Assembly: GCF_003284965.1 (NCBI RefSeq)
Contig: NZ_QMEW01000012.1
Span: forward strand, 62,001 to 126,000
Direction: 5' to 3'
Source of the DNA: Mycolicibacterium sp. GF69
Lineage (GTDB): Bacteria > Actinomycetota > Actinomycetes > Mycobacteriales > Mycobacteriaceae
Length of the DNA: 64,000 nt
Positions within the stretch are counted from its first letter, which is position 1; each line of letters starts with the position of its first letter. The position numbers and the translations under genes were made by a program. The notes beneath the pieces were generated by a model. It had not been told where the DNA came from. It made no database searches and saw only the letters and a list, made by a program, of their open reading frames with translations. Shown piece after piece: positions 35,782-44,189 of this stretch.

Positions 35782-36273
35782 ATGTCCGTGACAGACCAGT
35801 ACCTGAAGAACAACGAGGCCTACGCGAGCACCTTCTCGGGCCCGCTGCCGCTGCCGCCGAGCAAGCACGTCGCGGTCGTGGCGTGCATGGATGCCCGCCT
35901 CGACGTGTACCGGATACTCGGCATTGGCGACGGCGAGGCCCACGTCATCCGCAACGCGGGCGGTGTCATCACCGATGACGAGATCCGTTCGCTGGCGATC
36001 AGCCAACGGCTGCTCGGCACCAAAGAGATCATCCTCGTCCACCACACCGACTGCGGCATGCTGACATTCACCGACGACGGCTTCAAACAGCAGATCCAGG
36101 ACGAGATCGGCATCAAGCCCGAGTGGGCCGCCGAGTCGTTCATCGACATCGAGGAGGACGTCCGGCAGTCGCTGCGTCGGATCGAGGCGAGCCCGTTCGT
36201 CACGAAACACGAATCGGCACGCGGTTTCGTCTTCGACGTCGCGACCGGCCGGCTCACCGAAGTCACCCTGTAG
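35782..36273 (+). CDS. canA: Beta-carbonic anhydrase (Rv1284 type)
   Basis: 163 residues, the exact Rv1284 length. Zinc ligands Cys35 in VVACMDAR, His and Cys in HHTDCGM, with the Asp-Arg pair D37-R39 of beta carbonic anhydrases. It interconverts CO2 and bicarbonate in the cytosol. The frame extends upstream but the ATG 35782 is preceded by a leaderless -10. Directly upstream of cysD as in M. tuberculosis. Confidence 0.95.
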   Translation: MSVTDQYLKNNEAYASTFSGPLPLPPSKHVAVVACMDARLDVYRILGIGDGEAHVIRNAGGVITDDEIRSLAISQRLLGTKEIILVHHTDCGMLTFTDDGFKQQIQDEIGIKPEWAAESFIDIEEDVRQSLRRIEASPFVTKHESARGFVFDVATGRLTEVTL

Positions 36274-36342
36274 CGGCCCCATCTACGGCGAGCACCGTCG
36301 CGCCGATGAGGGGGCGTTGACACCGTCGGTGACACCGGTGTC

Positions 36343-36374
36343 TAATGTCGGGTAATGGTCATAAATATGGTCAT
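36343..36374 (+). promoter_or_regulatory. cysD promoter with twin ATGGTCAT repeats
   Basis: TAATGT (36343-36348) is a plausible -10. Two exact ATGGTCAT copies follow at 36355-36362 and 36367-36374, 12 bases apart, over the expected transcription start. This is a good place for a repressor; the Rrf2 regulator encoded downstream is the obvious candidate. No riboswitch-like fold is seen in the short leader. Confidence 0.5.
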
Positions 36375-36397
36375 TTCTACCAACTTTACGAGGAATG

Positions 36398-37321
36398 ATG
36401 ACCACCACCGAACAACTCAACGCCGGCCGCTATGAGCTCAGCCATCTGCGGTCGCTGGAGGCCGAGGCCATCCACATCGTCCGCGAGGTGGCCGCGGAGT
36501 TCGAGCGGCCCGTGCTGCTGTTCTCCGGCGGCAAGGACTCCATCGTCATGCTGCACCTCGCGCTCAAGGCGTTCCGGCCCGGGCGGCTGCCGTTCCCGGT
36601 CATGCACGTCGACACGGGACACAACTTCGACGAGGTCCTGAAGACGCGCGACGAACTCGTCGAGGAGTTCGGCGTGCGGTTGGTCGTGGCCAAGGTGCAG
36701 GACGACATCGACGCCGGTCGCGTCGTCGAGACGATTCCCTCGCGCAACCCGATCCAGACGGTCACGCTGCTGCGGGCCATTCGCGAGAACAAGTTTGACG
36801 CCGCGTTCGGCGGCGCGCGCCGTGACGAGGAGAAGGCACGCGCCAAGGAGCGGGTGTTCAGCTTCCGCGATGAGTTCGGCCAGTGGGACCCCAAGGCGCA
36901 GCGGCCCGAGCTGTGGAACCTCTACAACGGCCGGCATCACAAGGGTGAGCACATCCGGGTGTTCCCGCTGTCGAACTGGACCGAGTTCGACATCTGGTCC
37001 TACATCGGCGCCGAGAAGATCAAGCTGCCGCCGATCTACTACGCCCACCGCCGCAAGGTGTTCGAGCGCGACGGGATGCTGCTGGCCGTGCACAAGCACC
37101 TACAGCCGCGCAAAGACGAAGAAATCGTCGAGAAGACCGTCCGGTTCCGCACCGTCGGCGATGTCACCTGCACCGGCTGCGTGGAATCACATGCGGCAAC
37201 GGTTTCCGAAGTGATCGCCGAAACCGCGGTGTCGCGCCTCACCGAACGCGGCGCCACCCGCGCCGACGACCGGATCTCCGAGGCCGGCATGGAAGACCGC
37301 AAGCGCGAGGGGTACTTCTGA
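36398..37321 (+). CDS. cysD: Sulfate adenylyltransferase subunit 2 (CysD)
   Basis: 307 residues from ATG 36398 (an ATG three bases earlier abuts the GAGGA ribosome site). PAPS-reductase/ATP-sulfurylase fold with PP-loop FSGGKDSIVMLHLALKAF and the substrate segment AFGGARRDEEKARAKER. With CysN it makes APS from ATP and sulfate in the cytosol, the first step of sulfate assimilation. Stop and cysN start overlap by one base (TGATG). Confidence 0.97.
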   Translation: MTTTEQLNAGRYELSHLRSLEAEAIHIVREVAAEFERPVLLFSGGKDSIVMLHLALKAFRPGRLPFPVMHVDTGHNFDEVLKTRDELVEEFGVRLVVAKVQDDIDAGRVVETIPSRNPIQTVTLLRAIRENKFDAAFGGARRDEEKARAKERVFSFRDEFGQWDPKAQRPELWNLYNGRHHKGEHIRVFPLSNWTEFDIWSYIGAEKIKLPPIYYAHRRKVFERDGMLLAVHKHLQPRKDEEIVEKTVRFRTVGDVTCTGCVESHAATVSEVIAETAVSRLTERGATRADDRISEAGMEDRKREGYF

Positions 37322-39213
37322 TGAGCGACACCATCGAGCGGACCGCCGCCTCCACCGCGCGGCCGGCCGCGACACTACTGCGCATCGCGACCGCCGGCTC
37401 CGTCGACGACGGCAAGTCCACGCTCATCGGCCGGCTGCTGTTCGATTCCAAGGCCGTCATGGAAGACCAGTTGGCCTCCGTGGAGCGCACTTCCAAGGAA
37501 CGCGGTCACGATTACACCGACCTGGCGCTGGTGACCGACGGCCTGCGCGCCGAACGTGAGCAGGGCATCACGATCGACGTCGCCTACCGCTACTTCGCAA
37601 CGCCCAAGCGCAAGTTCATCATCGCCGACACGCCGGGCCACATCCAGTACACGCGCAACATGGTGACCGGTACCTCGACCGCGCAGCTGGCGATCGTGCT
37701 CGTCGACGCACGCCACGGCCTGCTCGAGCAGTCCCGCCGCCACGCCTTCCTCGCTTCGCTGCTGGGCATCCGGCACATCGTGCTCGCGGTGAACAAAATG
37801 GACCTGATCGGCTGGGACAGAGAGCGTTTCGAGAAGATCCGCGACGACTTTCACGACTTCGCCGCCCGCCTCGACATCCACGACGTGACGACGATTCCGC
37901 TGTCGGCGCTCAACGGCGACAACGTCGTCACCAAATCGGGGAACACCCCGTGGTACGAGGGTGCGCCGCTGCTGAGCCACCTCGAAGAGGTCTACATCGC
38001 CGGTGACCGCAACCTCGTGGATGTGCGGTTTCCCGTCCAGTATGTGATCCGCCCGCAATCCGTGGAGCACCACGACCACCGCAGTTATGCAGGCACCGTC
38101 GCCGGCGGGGTGATGAAGGTCGGCGACGACGTCGTCGTGCTGCCCTCGGGCCTGACGTCACGGATCGCGGCGATCGAGGGCCCCGCCGGACCCGTCGACG
38201 AGGCGTTCGCTCCGATGGCGGTGGCGATCAGCCTGGCCGACGACATCGACATCTCCCGTGGCGACCTGATCGCGCGGCCGAACAACCAGCCAAGGGTGGC
38301 ACAGGAATTCGACGCCACGGTCTGCTGGATGGCCGACGGATCGGCCCTCGAGCCTGGCCGTGACTATTTGATCAAGCACACCACCCGCACCACGCGGGCC
38401 CGGGTCACGGCTTTGGACTACCGCCTCGACGTCAACACGTTGCACCGTGACAAGGAAGCCACCGCACTCAAACTCAACGAGCTCGGCCGTATCTCGCTTC
38501 GCACCCAGACGCCGCTGTTGCTCGACGAGTACAGCCGCAACGCTGCCACCGGATCGTTCATCCTCATCGACCCGAACACCAACGGCACCGTCGCGGCGGG
38601 CATGATCCTGCCGCAGGTTACCGCGCGCACGTCGAGCCCCAACACCGTGCGCCATGAATCGCTGTGCAAGGCCGACGACCGGCTGAGTAAGGGCAGGACG
38701 GTGTGGTTCACCGGCCTGTCCGGCTCTGGTAAGTCGTCGGTGGCCATGCTGGTCGAGCAGAAGTTGATCGAGAAGGGCGTTCCCGCTTACGTTCTCGACG
38801 GCGACAACCTGCGTCACGGCCTCAACGCCGACCTCGGTTTCTCGATGGCCGACCGCGCGGAGAATCAGCGCCGATTGGCTCACGTCGCGGCGATCCTCGC
38901 CGATTCCGGGCAGGTGGTGCTGGTGCCTGCGATCAGCCCACTCGAGGAGCACCGCGCGTTGGCGCGGCAGGTGACCACGGAAGCGGGGCTTGATTTCTTC
39001 GAGGTGTTCTGCGACACCCCGCTGGAGGACTGCGAACGGCGCGACCCGAAGGGGCTGTACGCCAAGGCCCGCGCGGGCGAGATCACGCACTTCACCGGTA
39101 TCGACAGCCCCTACCAGCGGCCGAAGAACCCCGACCTGCGGCTGACTTCCGACCGTGAGCCCGAGGAGTTGGCCGACATGGTGATCGCGCTGCTGGACTC
39201 CGCCGGTGAGTGA
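37321..39213 (+). CDS. cysN: Bifunctional CysNC: sulfate adenylyltransferase GTPase + APS kinase
   Basis: 630 residues. GTPase domain 20-240 (GSVDDGKST, DTPGH, VNKMDL), EF-Tu-like beta barrels 240-440, then an APS kinase domain 450-630 with P-loop GLSGSGKSS and the DNLRHGLNADLGFS and RDPKGLY segments. GTP hydrolysis drives APS formation; the fused kinase makes PAPS. Same fusion as in M. tuberculosis. Overlaps cysQ by 8 bases. Confidence 0.97.
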   Translation: MSDTIERTAASTARPAATLLRIATAGSVDDGKSTLIGRLLFDSKAVMEDQLASVERTSKERGHDYTDLALVTDGLRAEREQGITIDVAYRYFATPKRKFIIADTPGHIQYTRNMVTGTSTAQLAIVLVDARHGLLEQSRRHAFLASLLGIRHIVLAVNKMDLIGWDRERFEKIRDDFHDFAARLDIHDVTTIPLSALNGDNVVTKSGNTPWYEGAPLLSHLEEVYIAGDRNLVDVRFPVQYVIRPQSVEHHDHRSYAGTVAGGVMKVGDDVVVLPSGLTSRIAAIEGPAGPVDEAFAPMAVAISLADDIDISRGDLIARPNNQPRVAQEFDATVCWMADGSALEPGRDYLIKHTTRTTRARVTALDYRLDVNTLHRDKEATALKLNELGRISLRTQTPLLLDEYSRNAATGSFILIDPNTNGTVAAGMILPQVTARTSSPNTVRHESLCKADDRLSKGRTVWFTGLSGSGKSSVAMLVEQKLIEKGVPAYVLDGDNLRHGLNADLGFSMADRAENQRRLAHVAAILADSGQVVLVPAISPLEEHRALARQVTTEAGLDFFEVFCDTPLEDCERRDPKGLYAKARAGEITHFTGIDSPYQRPKNPDLRLTSDREPEELADMVIALLDSAGE

Positions 39214-39937
39214 TCACGACCTCGCGGCCGAGTTGGCTACGGCGGCCGGCAAGCTGCTTCTCGACGTGCGCGCCGAGCTGGCCGACGCCACGGTTGCCGA
39301 ACGGAAAGCGGCGGGGGACAAGCGCTCTCACGACTTCCTGATGGAATCACTGGCGGCCGAACGACCGGACGACGTCGTGCTGTCCGAGGAGGGTGCCGAC
39401 AACCCGGCTCGGCTCACCGCCGGACGCGTCTGGATCGTCGACCCCCTCGACGGCACCCGCGAGTTCTCCGAACTCGGCCGCGACGACTGGGCGGTGCACG
39501 TTGCGCTGTGGGAGGCCGGTGAGTTGGTGGCCGGTGCGGTTGCCCTTCCGGCACAGGGCATCACGCTGGCCACACCGACGGTCGAGTCACCGCCCGTGGC
39601 TCCTGACACGCCGCGGATCGTAGTGTCTCGGACGCGGCCGCCGGCAATCGCGCTCGCGGTGCGCGACGCCCTGGGTGGCACATTGGTCGAAATGGGTTCG
39701 GCCGGGGCGAAGGTCGCGTCCGTCGTGCAGGGCGTGTCAGACGTGTACGTGCACGCCGGCGGCCAATACGAGTGGGACTCCGCGGCGCCCGTCGCGGTCG
39801 CACGTGCGGCCGGCTTACACACCTCCCGCATCGACGGCTCTCCGCTGCGTTACAACCGGCCCGACCCGCTTCTGCCCGACCTCGTCATCTGCCGACCCGG
39901 GCTCGCCGAAGCGGTGCTCGCGGTCACTCGTGATTGA
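39206..39937 (+). CDS. cysQ: 3'(2'),5'-bisphosphate nucleotidase CysQ (inositol monophosphatase fold)
   Basis: 243 residues from GTG 39206. Metal and catalytic motifs: SEEGAD (about 64) and [12 protein letters not shown] (about 75-86), second Asp in [16 protein letters not shown]. Removes the 3' phosphate of PAP/PAPS, so it recycles the by-product of sulfation and controls PAPS. Here it is joined to cysDNC by an 8-base overlap, unlike in M. tuberculosis where cysQ (Rv2131c) is elsewhere. Confidence 0.93.
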   Translation: MSDHDLAAELATAAGKLLLDVRAELADATVAERKAAGDKRSHDFLMESLAAERPDDVVLSEEGADNPARLTAGRVWIVDPLDGTREFSELGRDDWAVHVALWEAGELVAGAVALPAQGITLATPTVESPPVAPDTPRIVVSRTRPPAIALAVRDALGGTLVEMGSAGAKVASVVQGVSDVYVHAGGQYEWDSAAPVAVARAAGLHTSRIDGSPLRYNRPDPLLPDLVICRPGLAEAVLAVTRD

Positions 39938-39945
39938 CTGGCCTC

Positions 39946-40422
39946 ATGCGTATGTCGGCCAAAGCTGAGTACGCCGTCCGCGCGATGGTGCAACTTGCCA
40001 CGGCTGATGACGGCGTCCTCGTCACGACCGACGACCTCGCCAGGGCGCAGGCCATTCCGCCGCAGTTCCTCGTCGACATCCTCACGGCCCTGCGTACCGA
40101 CCGCCTCGTGCGCAGCCACCGCGGTCGCGAAGGAGGCTACGAGTTGGCCCGCCCCGCGACCGGCATCAGCATCGCCGACGTACTGCGCTGCATCGACGGC
40201 CCGCTGGCCAGCGTCCGAGACATCGGCCTCGGCGACCTGCCGTATACGGGGCCGACGATGCCGCTGACGGACGTCTGGCGGGCGCTGCGGGCGAGCATGC
40301 GCTCGGTGCTCGAGCAGACGAGCATTGCTGACGTGGCTGCCGATGCGCTTCCCCGGCACGTGCGCAAGCTCGCCGACGACTACCGCAGTCAGGAGTCCAA
40401 ACGCGGGCATTCGCTGAGTTAG
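39946..40422 (+). CDS. Rrf2-family transcriptional regulator with a single cysteine
   Basis: 158 residues from ATG 39946 ([18 protein letters not shown]), equivalent to Rv1287. N-terminal winged helix ([34 protein letters not shown]). Only one Cys is present (LRCIDGPLA), so it cannot hold the three-Cys Fe-S cluster of IscR/NsrR. In this it resembles CymR, the cysteine-metabolism repressor of Bacillus. Position right after cysDNCQ suggests control of sulfur assimilation, perhaps through the repeats before cysD. Confidence 0.9.
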   Translation: MRMSAKAEYAVRAMVQLATADDGVLVTTDDLARAQAIPPQFLVDILTALRTDRLVRSHRGREGGYELARPATGISIADVLRCIDGPLASVRDIGLGDLPYTGPTMPLTDVWRALRASMRSVLEQTSIADVAADALPRHVRKLADDYRSQESKRGHSLS

Positions 40423-40430
40423 CGTTCCGC

Positions 40431-40823
40431 TCAGGCCGCGCCGGAGCCGTAGGGCCGGGTGATGATCTCGAGGTAGTGGCCCGCCGGATCCTGGAAGTAG
40501 ACGCCGCGACCGCCGTCGTTGTGGTTGATCTCGCCTGGGCGGGATCGACGGGGATCGGCCCAGTGCGGCAAACCGCGCTCCTGGATGCGCCCGTAGATCT
40601 CGGAGAACTCGTCCTCGGACACCAGGAACGCGTAGTGCTGTGGCCGGATCTCCTCGTCCGCCCCGACCTGCGCGTAATCGAGGCTGGCGTCGTGCGCCAA
40701 TCCCACAGCCAGGAAATGGCCGAACTCTTTGGCGGGCGGAAGACCGAACAACTCGGTGAAAAAACGCGCCGACTCCGCACGGTCCCTCGCGGCCACGATG
40801 GTGTGGTTGAACGTGATGCCCAT
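40431..40823 (-). CDS. VOC (glyoxalase/dioxygenase fold) family protein
   Basis: 130 residues with one glyoxalase fold pair: HTIVAARDRAESARFFTELFG at the start, HYAFLVSEDEF in the middle and GVYFQDPAGHYLEIITRPYG at the end. His8, His in QHYAF and Glu in HYLEI are the likely metal ligands. Function unknown; such proteins include dioxygenases, lyases and resistance proteins. Divergent from the nitronate monooxygenase gene. Confidence 0.88.
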   Translation of the reverse strand: MGITFNHTIVAARDRAESARFFTELFGLPPAKEFGHFLAVGLAHDASLDYAQVGADEEIRPQHYAFLVSEDEFSEIYGRIQERGLPHWADPRRSRPGEINHNDGGRGVYFQDPAGHYLEIITRPYGSGAA

Positions 40824-40877
40824 ACCGATTCAGTCAACACTTTGTCCGGCGCTTCGACAACGTTGCACGATGTTGTG

Positions 40878-41891
40878 GTGACGTTCGATTTCAGAGACCT
40901 CGGACATCCGGTCATCGTGGCGCCGATGGCGGGCGGACCGTCGACACCCGAACTGGCCGCAGCCGGCAGCAATGCGGGTGGTCTGGGTTTCGTTCCTGCC
41001 GGCTATCTGAGCGCCGAGGCTTTTGCCGAGCGCCTCGGCGCGGCGCAGCGGCTGACCTCCGCTCCGATGGGCGCCAATCTGTTTGCCCCGCAACCCAGTG
41101 CGGCTGTGCCGGAGGCGATCGCGCGCTACGCCCGGGCGCTGAGCCGCGACGCCGAACGGTACGGCGCGGCGCTGGGCAATCCCCGTTTCGACGACGATGC
41201 GTGGGCCGCCAAGATCGAGGTCCTGCTCGACCTGAAGCCGGCGGTGGCATCCTTCACCTTCGGTCTGCCCAGCGCCGAGGAGATCCGGCGGTTGCGCGGC
41301 GCCGGTATCACCACGGTCGGCACGGTGACCACGCTGTCCGAAGCGCAGCAGGCCGTCGCGCGCGGTGTGGACGCGGTGGCCGCTCAGGGCCCGGCGGCCG
41401 GCGGGCACCGCGGCACCTTCGACCCCACCGCATCGCCGTCGGATGTCCCGCTGGACGCGCTGCTGGAATCGCTGGTCGCCGACGTCGACGTACCCGTCGT
41501 GGCCGCCGGCGGCCTGATGACCGCCGATGACATCGCCCGAGTCCGCAGTGCGGGCGCGGTTGCCGCGCAACTCGGCACCGCGTTCCTGCTCGCCGACGAG
41601 GCCGGCAGCAGCGCCGTGCACCGCGCGGCGCTGCAAGACGACGCGTTCACCGAAAGCGCTGTGACGAAAGCGTTTTCCGGTCGATACGCGCGCGGCCTGC
41701 GCAATCGGTTCGTTGACGAGCATGAGGCCGAGGCGCCATTGGGTTACCCCGAGGTGCACTACCTGACCAGCCCGCTGCGGGCGGCCGCCGTGCGTGCGGG
41801 CGATCCACACGGCGTGAACGTGTGGGCCGGCACGGGCTTCCGCGCAGCGAAGCAGGGTTCGGTGGCAGACATCGTGAGCGCGCTGGCCTGA
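40878..41891 (+). CDS. Nitronate monooxygenase (2-nitropropane dioxygenase-like)
   Basis: 337 residues from GTG 40878. TIM-barrel FMN enzyme: VIVAPMAGGPSTPELAAAGS at the start, glycine-rich GGLGFVPAGYLS, the catalytic-His type AAQGPAAGGHRGTF, and phosphate-binding VAAGGLMTADD and QLGTAFLLADEAG. It oxidises alkyl nitronates to carbonyls and nitrite, detoxifying propionate-3-nitronate. The long frame upstream is antisense to the VOC gene, so the short start is used. Confidence 0.92.
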   Translation: MTFDFRDLGHPVIVAPMAGGPSTPELAAAGSNAGGLGFVPAGYLSAEAFAERLGAAQRLTSAPMGANLFAPQPSAAVPEAIARYARALSRDAERYGAALGNPRFDDDAWAAKIEVLLDLKPAVASFTFGLPSAEEIRRLRGAGITTVGTVTTLSEAQQAVARGVDAVAAQGPAAGGHRGTFDPTASPSDVPLDALLESLVADVDVPVVAAGGLMTADDIARVRSAGAVAAQLGTAFLLADEAGSSAVHRAALQDDAFTESAVTKAFSGRYARGLRNRFVDEHEAEAPLGYPEVHYLTSPLRAAAVRAGDPHGVNVWAGTGFRAAKQGSVADIVSALA

Positions 41892-41895
41892 CCCA

Positions 41896-42309
41896 TCACT
41901 TCGGTGCAGTCAGCTCCAGCGCGATGTTGTCCGGATCGCGGAATTCGAGGATGTAGGACGGGCCGATGTCCTTGATCGGTTCATGGGCGACACCGATGGT
42001 GTCGAGATGCCGTGCCGCGGAATCGAGTTCGTCCTTGTTACTCAGGCGGAACGCGACGTGGTCGAGGCCTGTCCGATCCTCGTCGAAGCGGTCCGTGGCC
42101 GCGGGGCGCAGACCCACCAGCGTGCCGCCGAGGTCGTAGATGACCCCGCCGAACAGGAAGCTCAGCGCATCTCGGGTGGACGCATCGGCGCCGTCGGGCA
42201 ACTCGATGAGGACACGCCAGCCGAACACGGCCTCGTAGAACGCCCGCGACCGTTCGATGTCGGTGACGGTGAGGCGGATGTGTCCGATGGACGTGGTGGG
42301 GATCGCCAT
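41896..42309 (-). CDS. VOC family protein
   Basis: 137 residues from the ATG at 42309, which has GAGGGG just upstream; an ATG nine bases earlier is possible. Two glyoxalase half-folds: GHIRLTVTDIERSRAFYEAV and LDHVAFRLSNKDEL, ending in the ligand strand FRDPDNIALEL. Function unknown. Meets the nitronate monooxygenase tail to tail, 4 bases apart. Confidence 0.88.
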   Translation of the reverse strand: MAIPTTSIGHIRLTVTDIERSRAFYEAVFGWRVLIELPDGADASTRDALSFLFGGVIYDLGGTLVGLRPAATDRFDEDRTGLDHVAFRLSNKDELDSAARHLDTIGVAHEPIKDIGPSYILEFRDPDNIALELTAPK

Positions 42310-42345
42310 ACCCCTCATCGTGCCAGCCGTGCCAGAATCGCCGTC

Positions 42346-43242
42346 GTGCAAATCGGGATGACGATGCCGGTCATGGAAGCCGACCTTGATGCGGCCACGC
42401 TCAAGGCGTGGGCGCGGGTGATCGACGAGGGACCGTTCTCCTCACTGTGCTGGGGGGAACGCATCGCGTTCGGAAATCCGGACTCGCTGACGTTGCTGGG
42501 TGCGCTCGCCGCCTGGACCGAACGCGTTCGGTTGGTGACGACGGTGCTGGTCCCGCAGCTGCACGATCCGGTGATGCTGGCCAAGGCGCTGGCCACCGGG
42601 GACATGCTCTGCGGAGGCCGGTTGACTGTCGGTCTCGGCGTCGGCGGCCGCGAAGAGGACTACGGGGCGGTCGCCGCGGACCCTGGCACGCAGACCATGC
42701 GGGGTATGGCCGATCGCGTCGCGGTGATGCGGCGGGTGTGGGCCGGCGAGAAGGTCACCGAGTCGGTTCTGCCGGTCGGACCGCCGCCCGTGCAGTCGGG
42801 TGGGCCGACGTTACTGGTCGGCACCATCGGGCCCAAGACAGTGCGCAGCGCTGCGGGGTGGGCGGCGGGGTTGGCCGGTACGACCCTCGACCTTGATGTC
42901 GACCGGCAGAACGAGCTATTCGATGTCGCCCGAACCGCATGGGCGCAGGCGGGCAAACCGGCGCCGCACCTGGCCACCTCCTTCTGGTTCGCGCTCGGTG
43001 ACGGCGACGGGCCGCGCGCTCAGGTGCATCGGCATCTGCGGCGCTACATGAACTGGATCCCCGGCGACGTCGTCGACGCGATGGCGCCGACAACGGGATG
43101 GGCAGGCACCGAACGGGAGCTGCTGGAGGTCCTACGCCGCTTCCGGGACATCGGCACGGACGAGATTCATCTGATTCCGACGAGTTCGGACATCGACCAG
43201 GTGCGCCGGGTCTCTGACGTCGTCGACGCGTTCGCGGCCTGA
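42346..43242 (+). CDS. LLM-class F420-dependent oxidoreductase
   Basis: 298 residues from GTG 42346; CAGAAT lies 7 bases upstream, close to a leaderless -10. Luciferase-like barrel with WTERVRLVTTVLVPQLHDP, LATGDMLCGGRLTVGLGVGG (the conserved GxGGR-type loop) and PTLLVGTIGPKTVRSAAGWA. In mycobacteria such enzymes mostly use F420. Substrate unknown. The first gene of the window is of the same superfamily but not closely similar. Confidence 0.9.
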   Translation: MQIGMTMPVMEADLDAATLKAWARVIDEGPFSSLCWGERIAFGNPDSLTLLGALAAWTERVRLVTTVLVPQLHDPVMLAKALATGDMLCGGRLTVGLGVGGREEDYGAVAADPGTQTMRGMADRVAVMRRVWAGEKVTESVLPVGPPPVQSGGPTLLVGTIGPKTVRSAAGWAAGLAGTTLDLDVDRQNELFDVARTAWAQAGKPAPHLATSFWFALGDGDGPRAQVHRHLRRYMNWIPGDVVDAMAPTTGWAGTERELLEVLRRFRDIGTDEIHLIPTSSDIDQVRRVSDVVDAFAA

Positions 43243-43376
43243 GCGGCGGGTAGCCCGCGCACCCCGGCGAGTGGCACGGTGGAACCGTCGGGGAAGTCGT
43301 GGGCTCCGTGTCGCGTTGGACCACAATGTCGAGCGTCCGGTCTAGCGGCGGGGCAGACGGCCGAAAGGAATTCACG

Positions 43377-43652
43377 ATGACAACGATGAAGACGGTGAGA
43401 ACGGTGAAGAAGACCGCGGCCGGAGCCGTGATGGTCGGTGCGCTCGGGTTTGCTTCGGTTGGCGTTGGCGCGGGTCAGGCGGTCGCCGACGACCACTGGT
43501 GGAATCCTCCCGGACCGGGGCATGTCCACATACCGGGACCGCCTCCTGTCCATGTCCACGTCCCGCGCGTGCCGCCGCCGGGCCATATCGCCCACATCCC
43601 CGGTGTCCCGCCGCCCGGGCATTGGGACAAGCCATGGAAGTGGTGGCGGTGA
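43377..43652 (+). CDS. Secreted His/Pro-rich small protein, unknown
   Basis: 91 residues from ATG 43377 (AAAGGA 7 bases upstream). Signal peptide (VMVGALGFASVGVGAGQAVA, cut before DDHWW). The 40-residue mature chain is striking: about a quarter Pro and many His and Trp in the loose repeat PPPxHxHxP (PGPGHVHIPGPPPVHVHVP, VPPPGHIAHIPGVPPPGH) with a KPWKWWR end. Could bind metal or lie flat in the envelope; no family recognised. Confidence 0.65.
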   Translation: MTTMKTVRTVKKTAAGAVMVGALGFASVGVGAGQAVADDHWWNPPGPGHVHIPGPPPVHVHVPRVPPPGHIAHIPGVPPPGHWDKPWKWWR

Positions 43653-43675
43653 AGTGGTGGCGGTGATCCCTGCCG

Positions 43676-44116
43676 CTAGAACTTGAGGTGCCGGCTCGTA
43701 TCGCCAACCTGGTCGATGAAGATGGTGCGGGTGTCGAACCACCATGTGCCGTCGATGCGGTGGAAAGTGTCGCGGTAGCGGCCGGTCACGATGACCTGCA
43801 GGGGTAGGTCGGGGGTCGCCTGTGTCACACAGTAATAGGCGCTACCGTGTGCGGTTCCGGAAGCGTCGTCGACCTGCAATGTCACGTTGGTGGTGAGGTG
43901 CTTGGTTTTCGGCGTGCCGTCGTCGTAGATGCGCACCGCCATCTCGAACATCTGCCGGGCCCGTGTCGCGCCCTCGAAGACCGTATCGGGTGGCCCGTTC
44001 TCGACGGCGTGAATGCGGCCGTGCGCGAAGAGCGCTGCGACACCGCTCAGATCGCCGGCATCGATGCGTTCGGCATAGGTGTAGACCAGGTTCTCGATCT
44101 CGCGGGCGGCGCTCAT
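43676..44116 (-). CDS. SnoaL-like / NTF2-fold protein
   Basis: 146 residues from the ATG at 44116. NTF2-like cone fold: REIENLVYTYAERIDAGDL, VAALFAHGRIHAVE, RQMFEMAVRIYDDGTPKTKH, then paired strands ending in YRDTFHRIDGTWWFDTRTI. Typical of SnoaL_4 proteins, which include small isomerases and ring-hydroxylating dioxygenase beta-like subunits. Substrate unknown; no partner subunit adjacent. Confidence 0.85.
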   Translation of the reverse strand: MSAAREIENLVYTYAERIDAGDLSGVAALFAHGRIHAVENGPPDTVFEGATRARQMFEMAVRIYDDGTPKTKHLTTNVTLQVDDASGTAHGSAYYCVTQATPDLPLQVIVTGRYRDTFHRIDGTWWFDTRTIFIDQVGDTSRHLKF

Positions 44117-44177
44117 CGCCCGGTAGACAACCAGCACCCTCGCGCCATGTCAACGATCGTGCGGGGAGCGGCATCGC

Positions 44178-44183
44178 TAATCT
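44178..44183 (+). promoter_or_regulatory. Leaderless -10 element of the SDR gene
   Basis: TAATCT, then 6 bases, then GTG 44190. Confidence 0.5.
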
Positions 44184-44189
44184 CACACG

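Noticed and set aside
36274-36397. SAM or other riboswitch before cysD
   Set aside because: The leader after the likely start is only about 40 bases and has no stem set; direct repeats explain it better.
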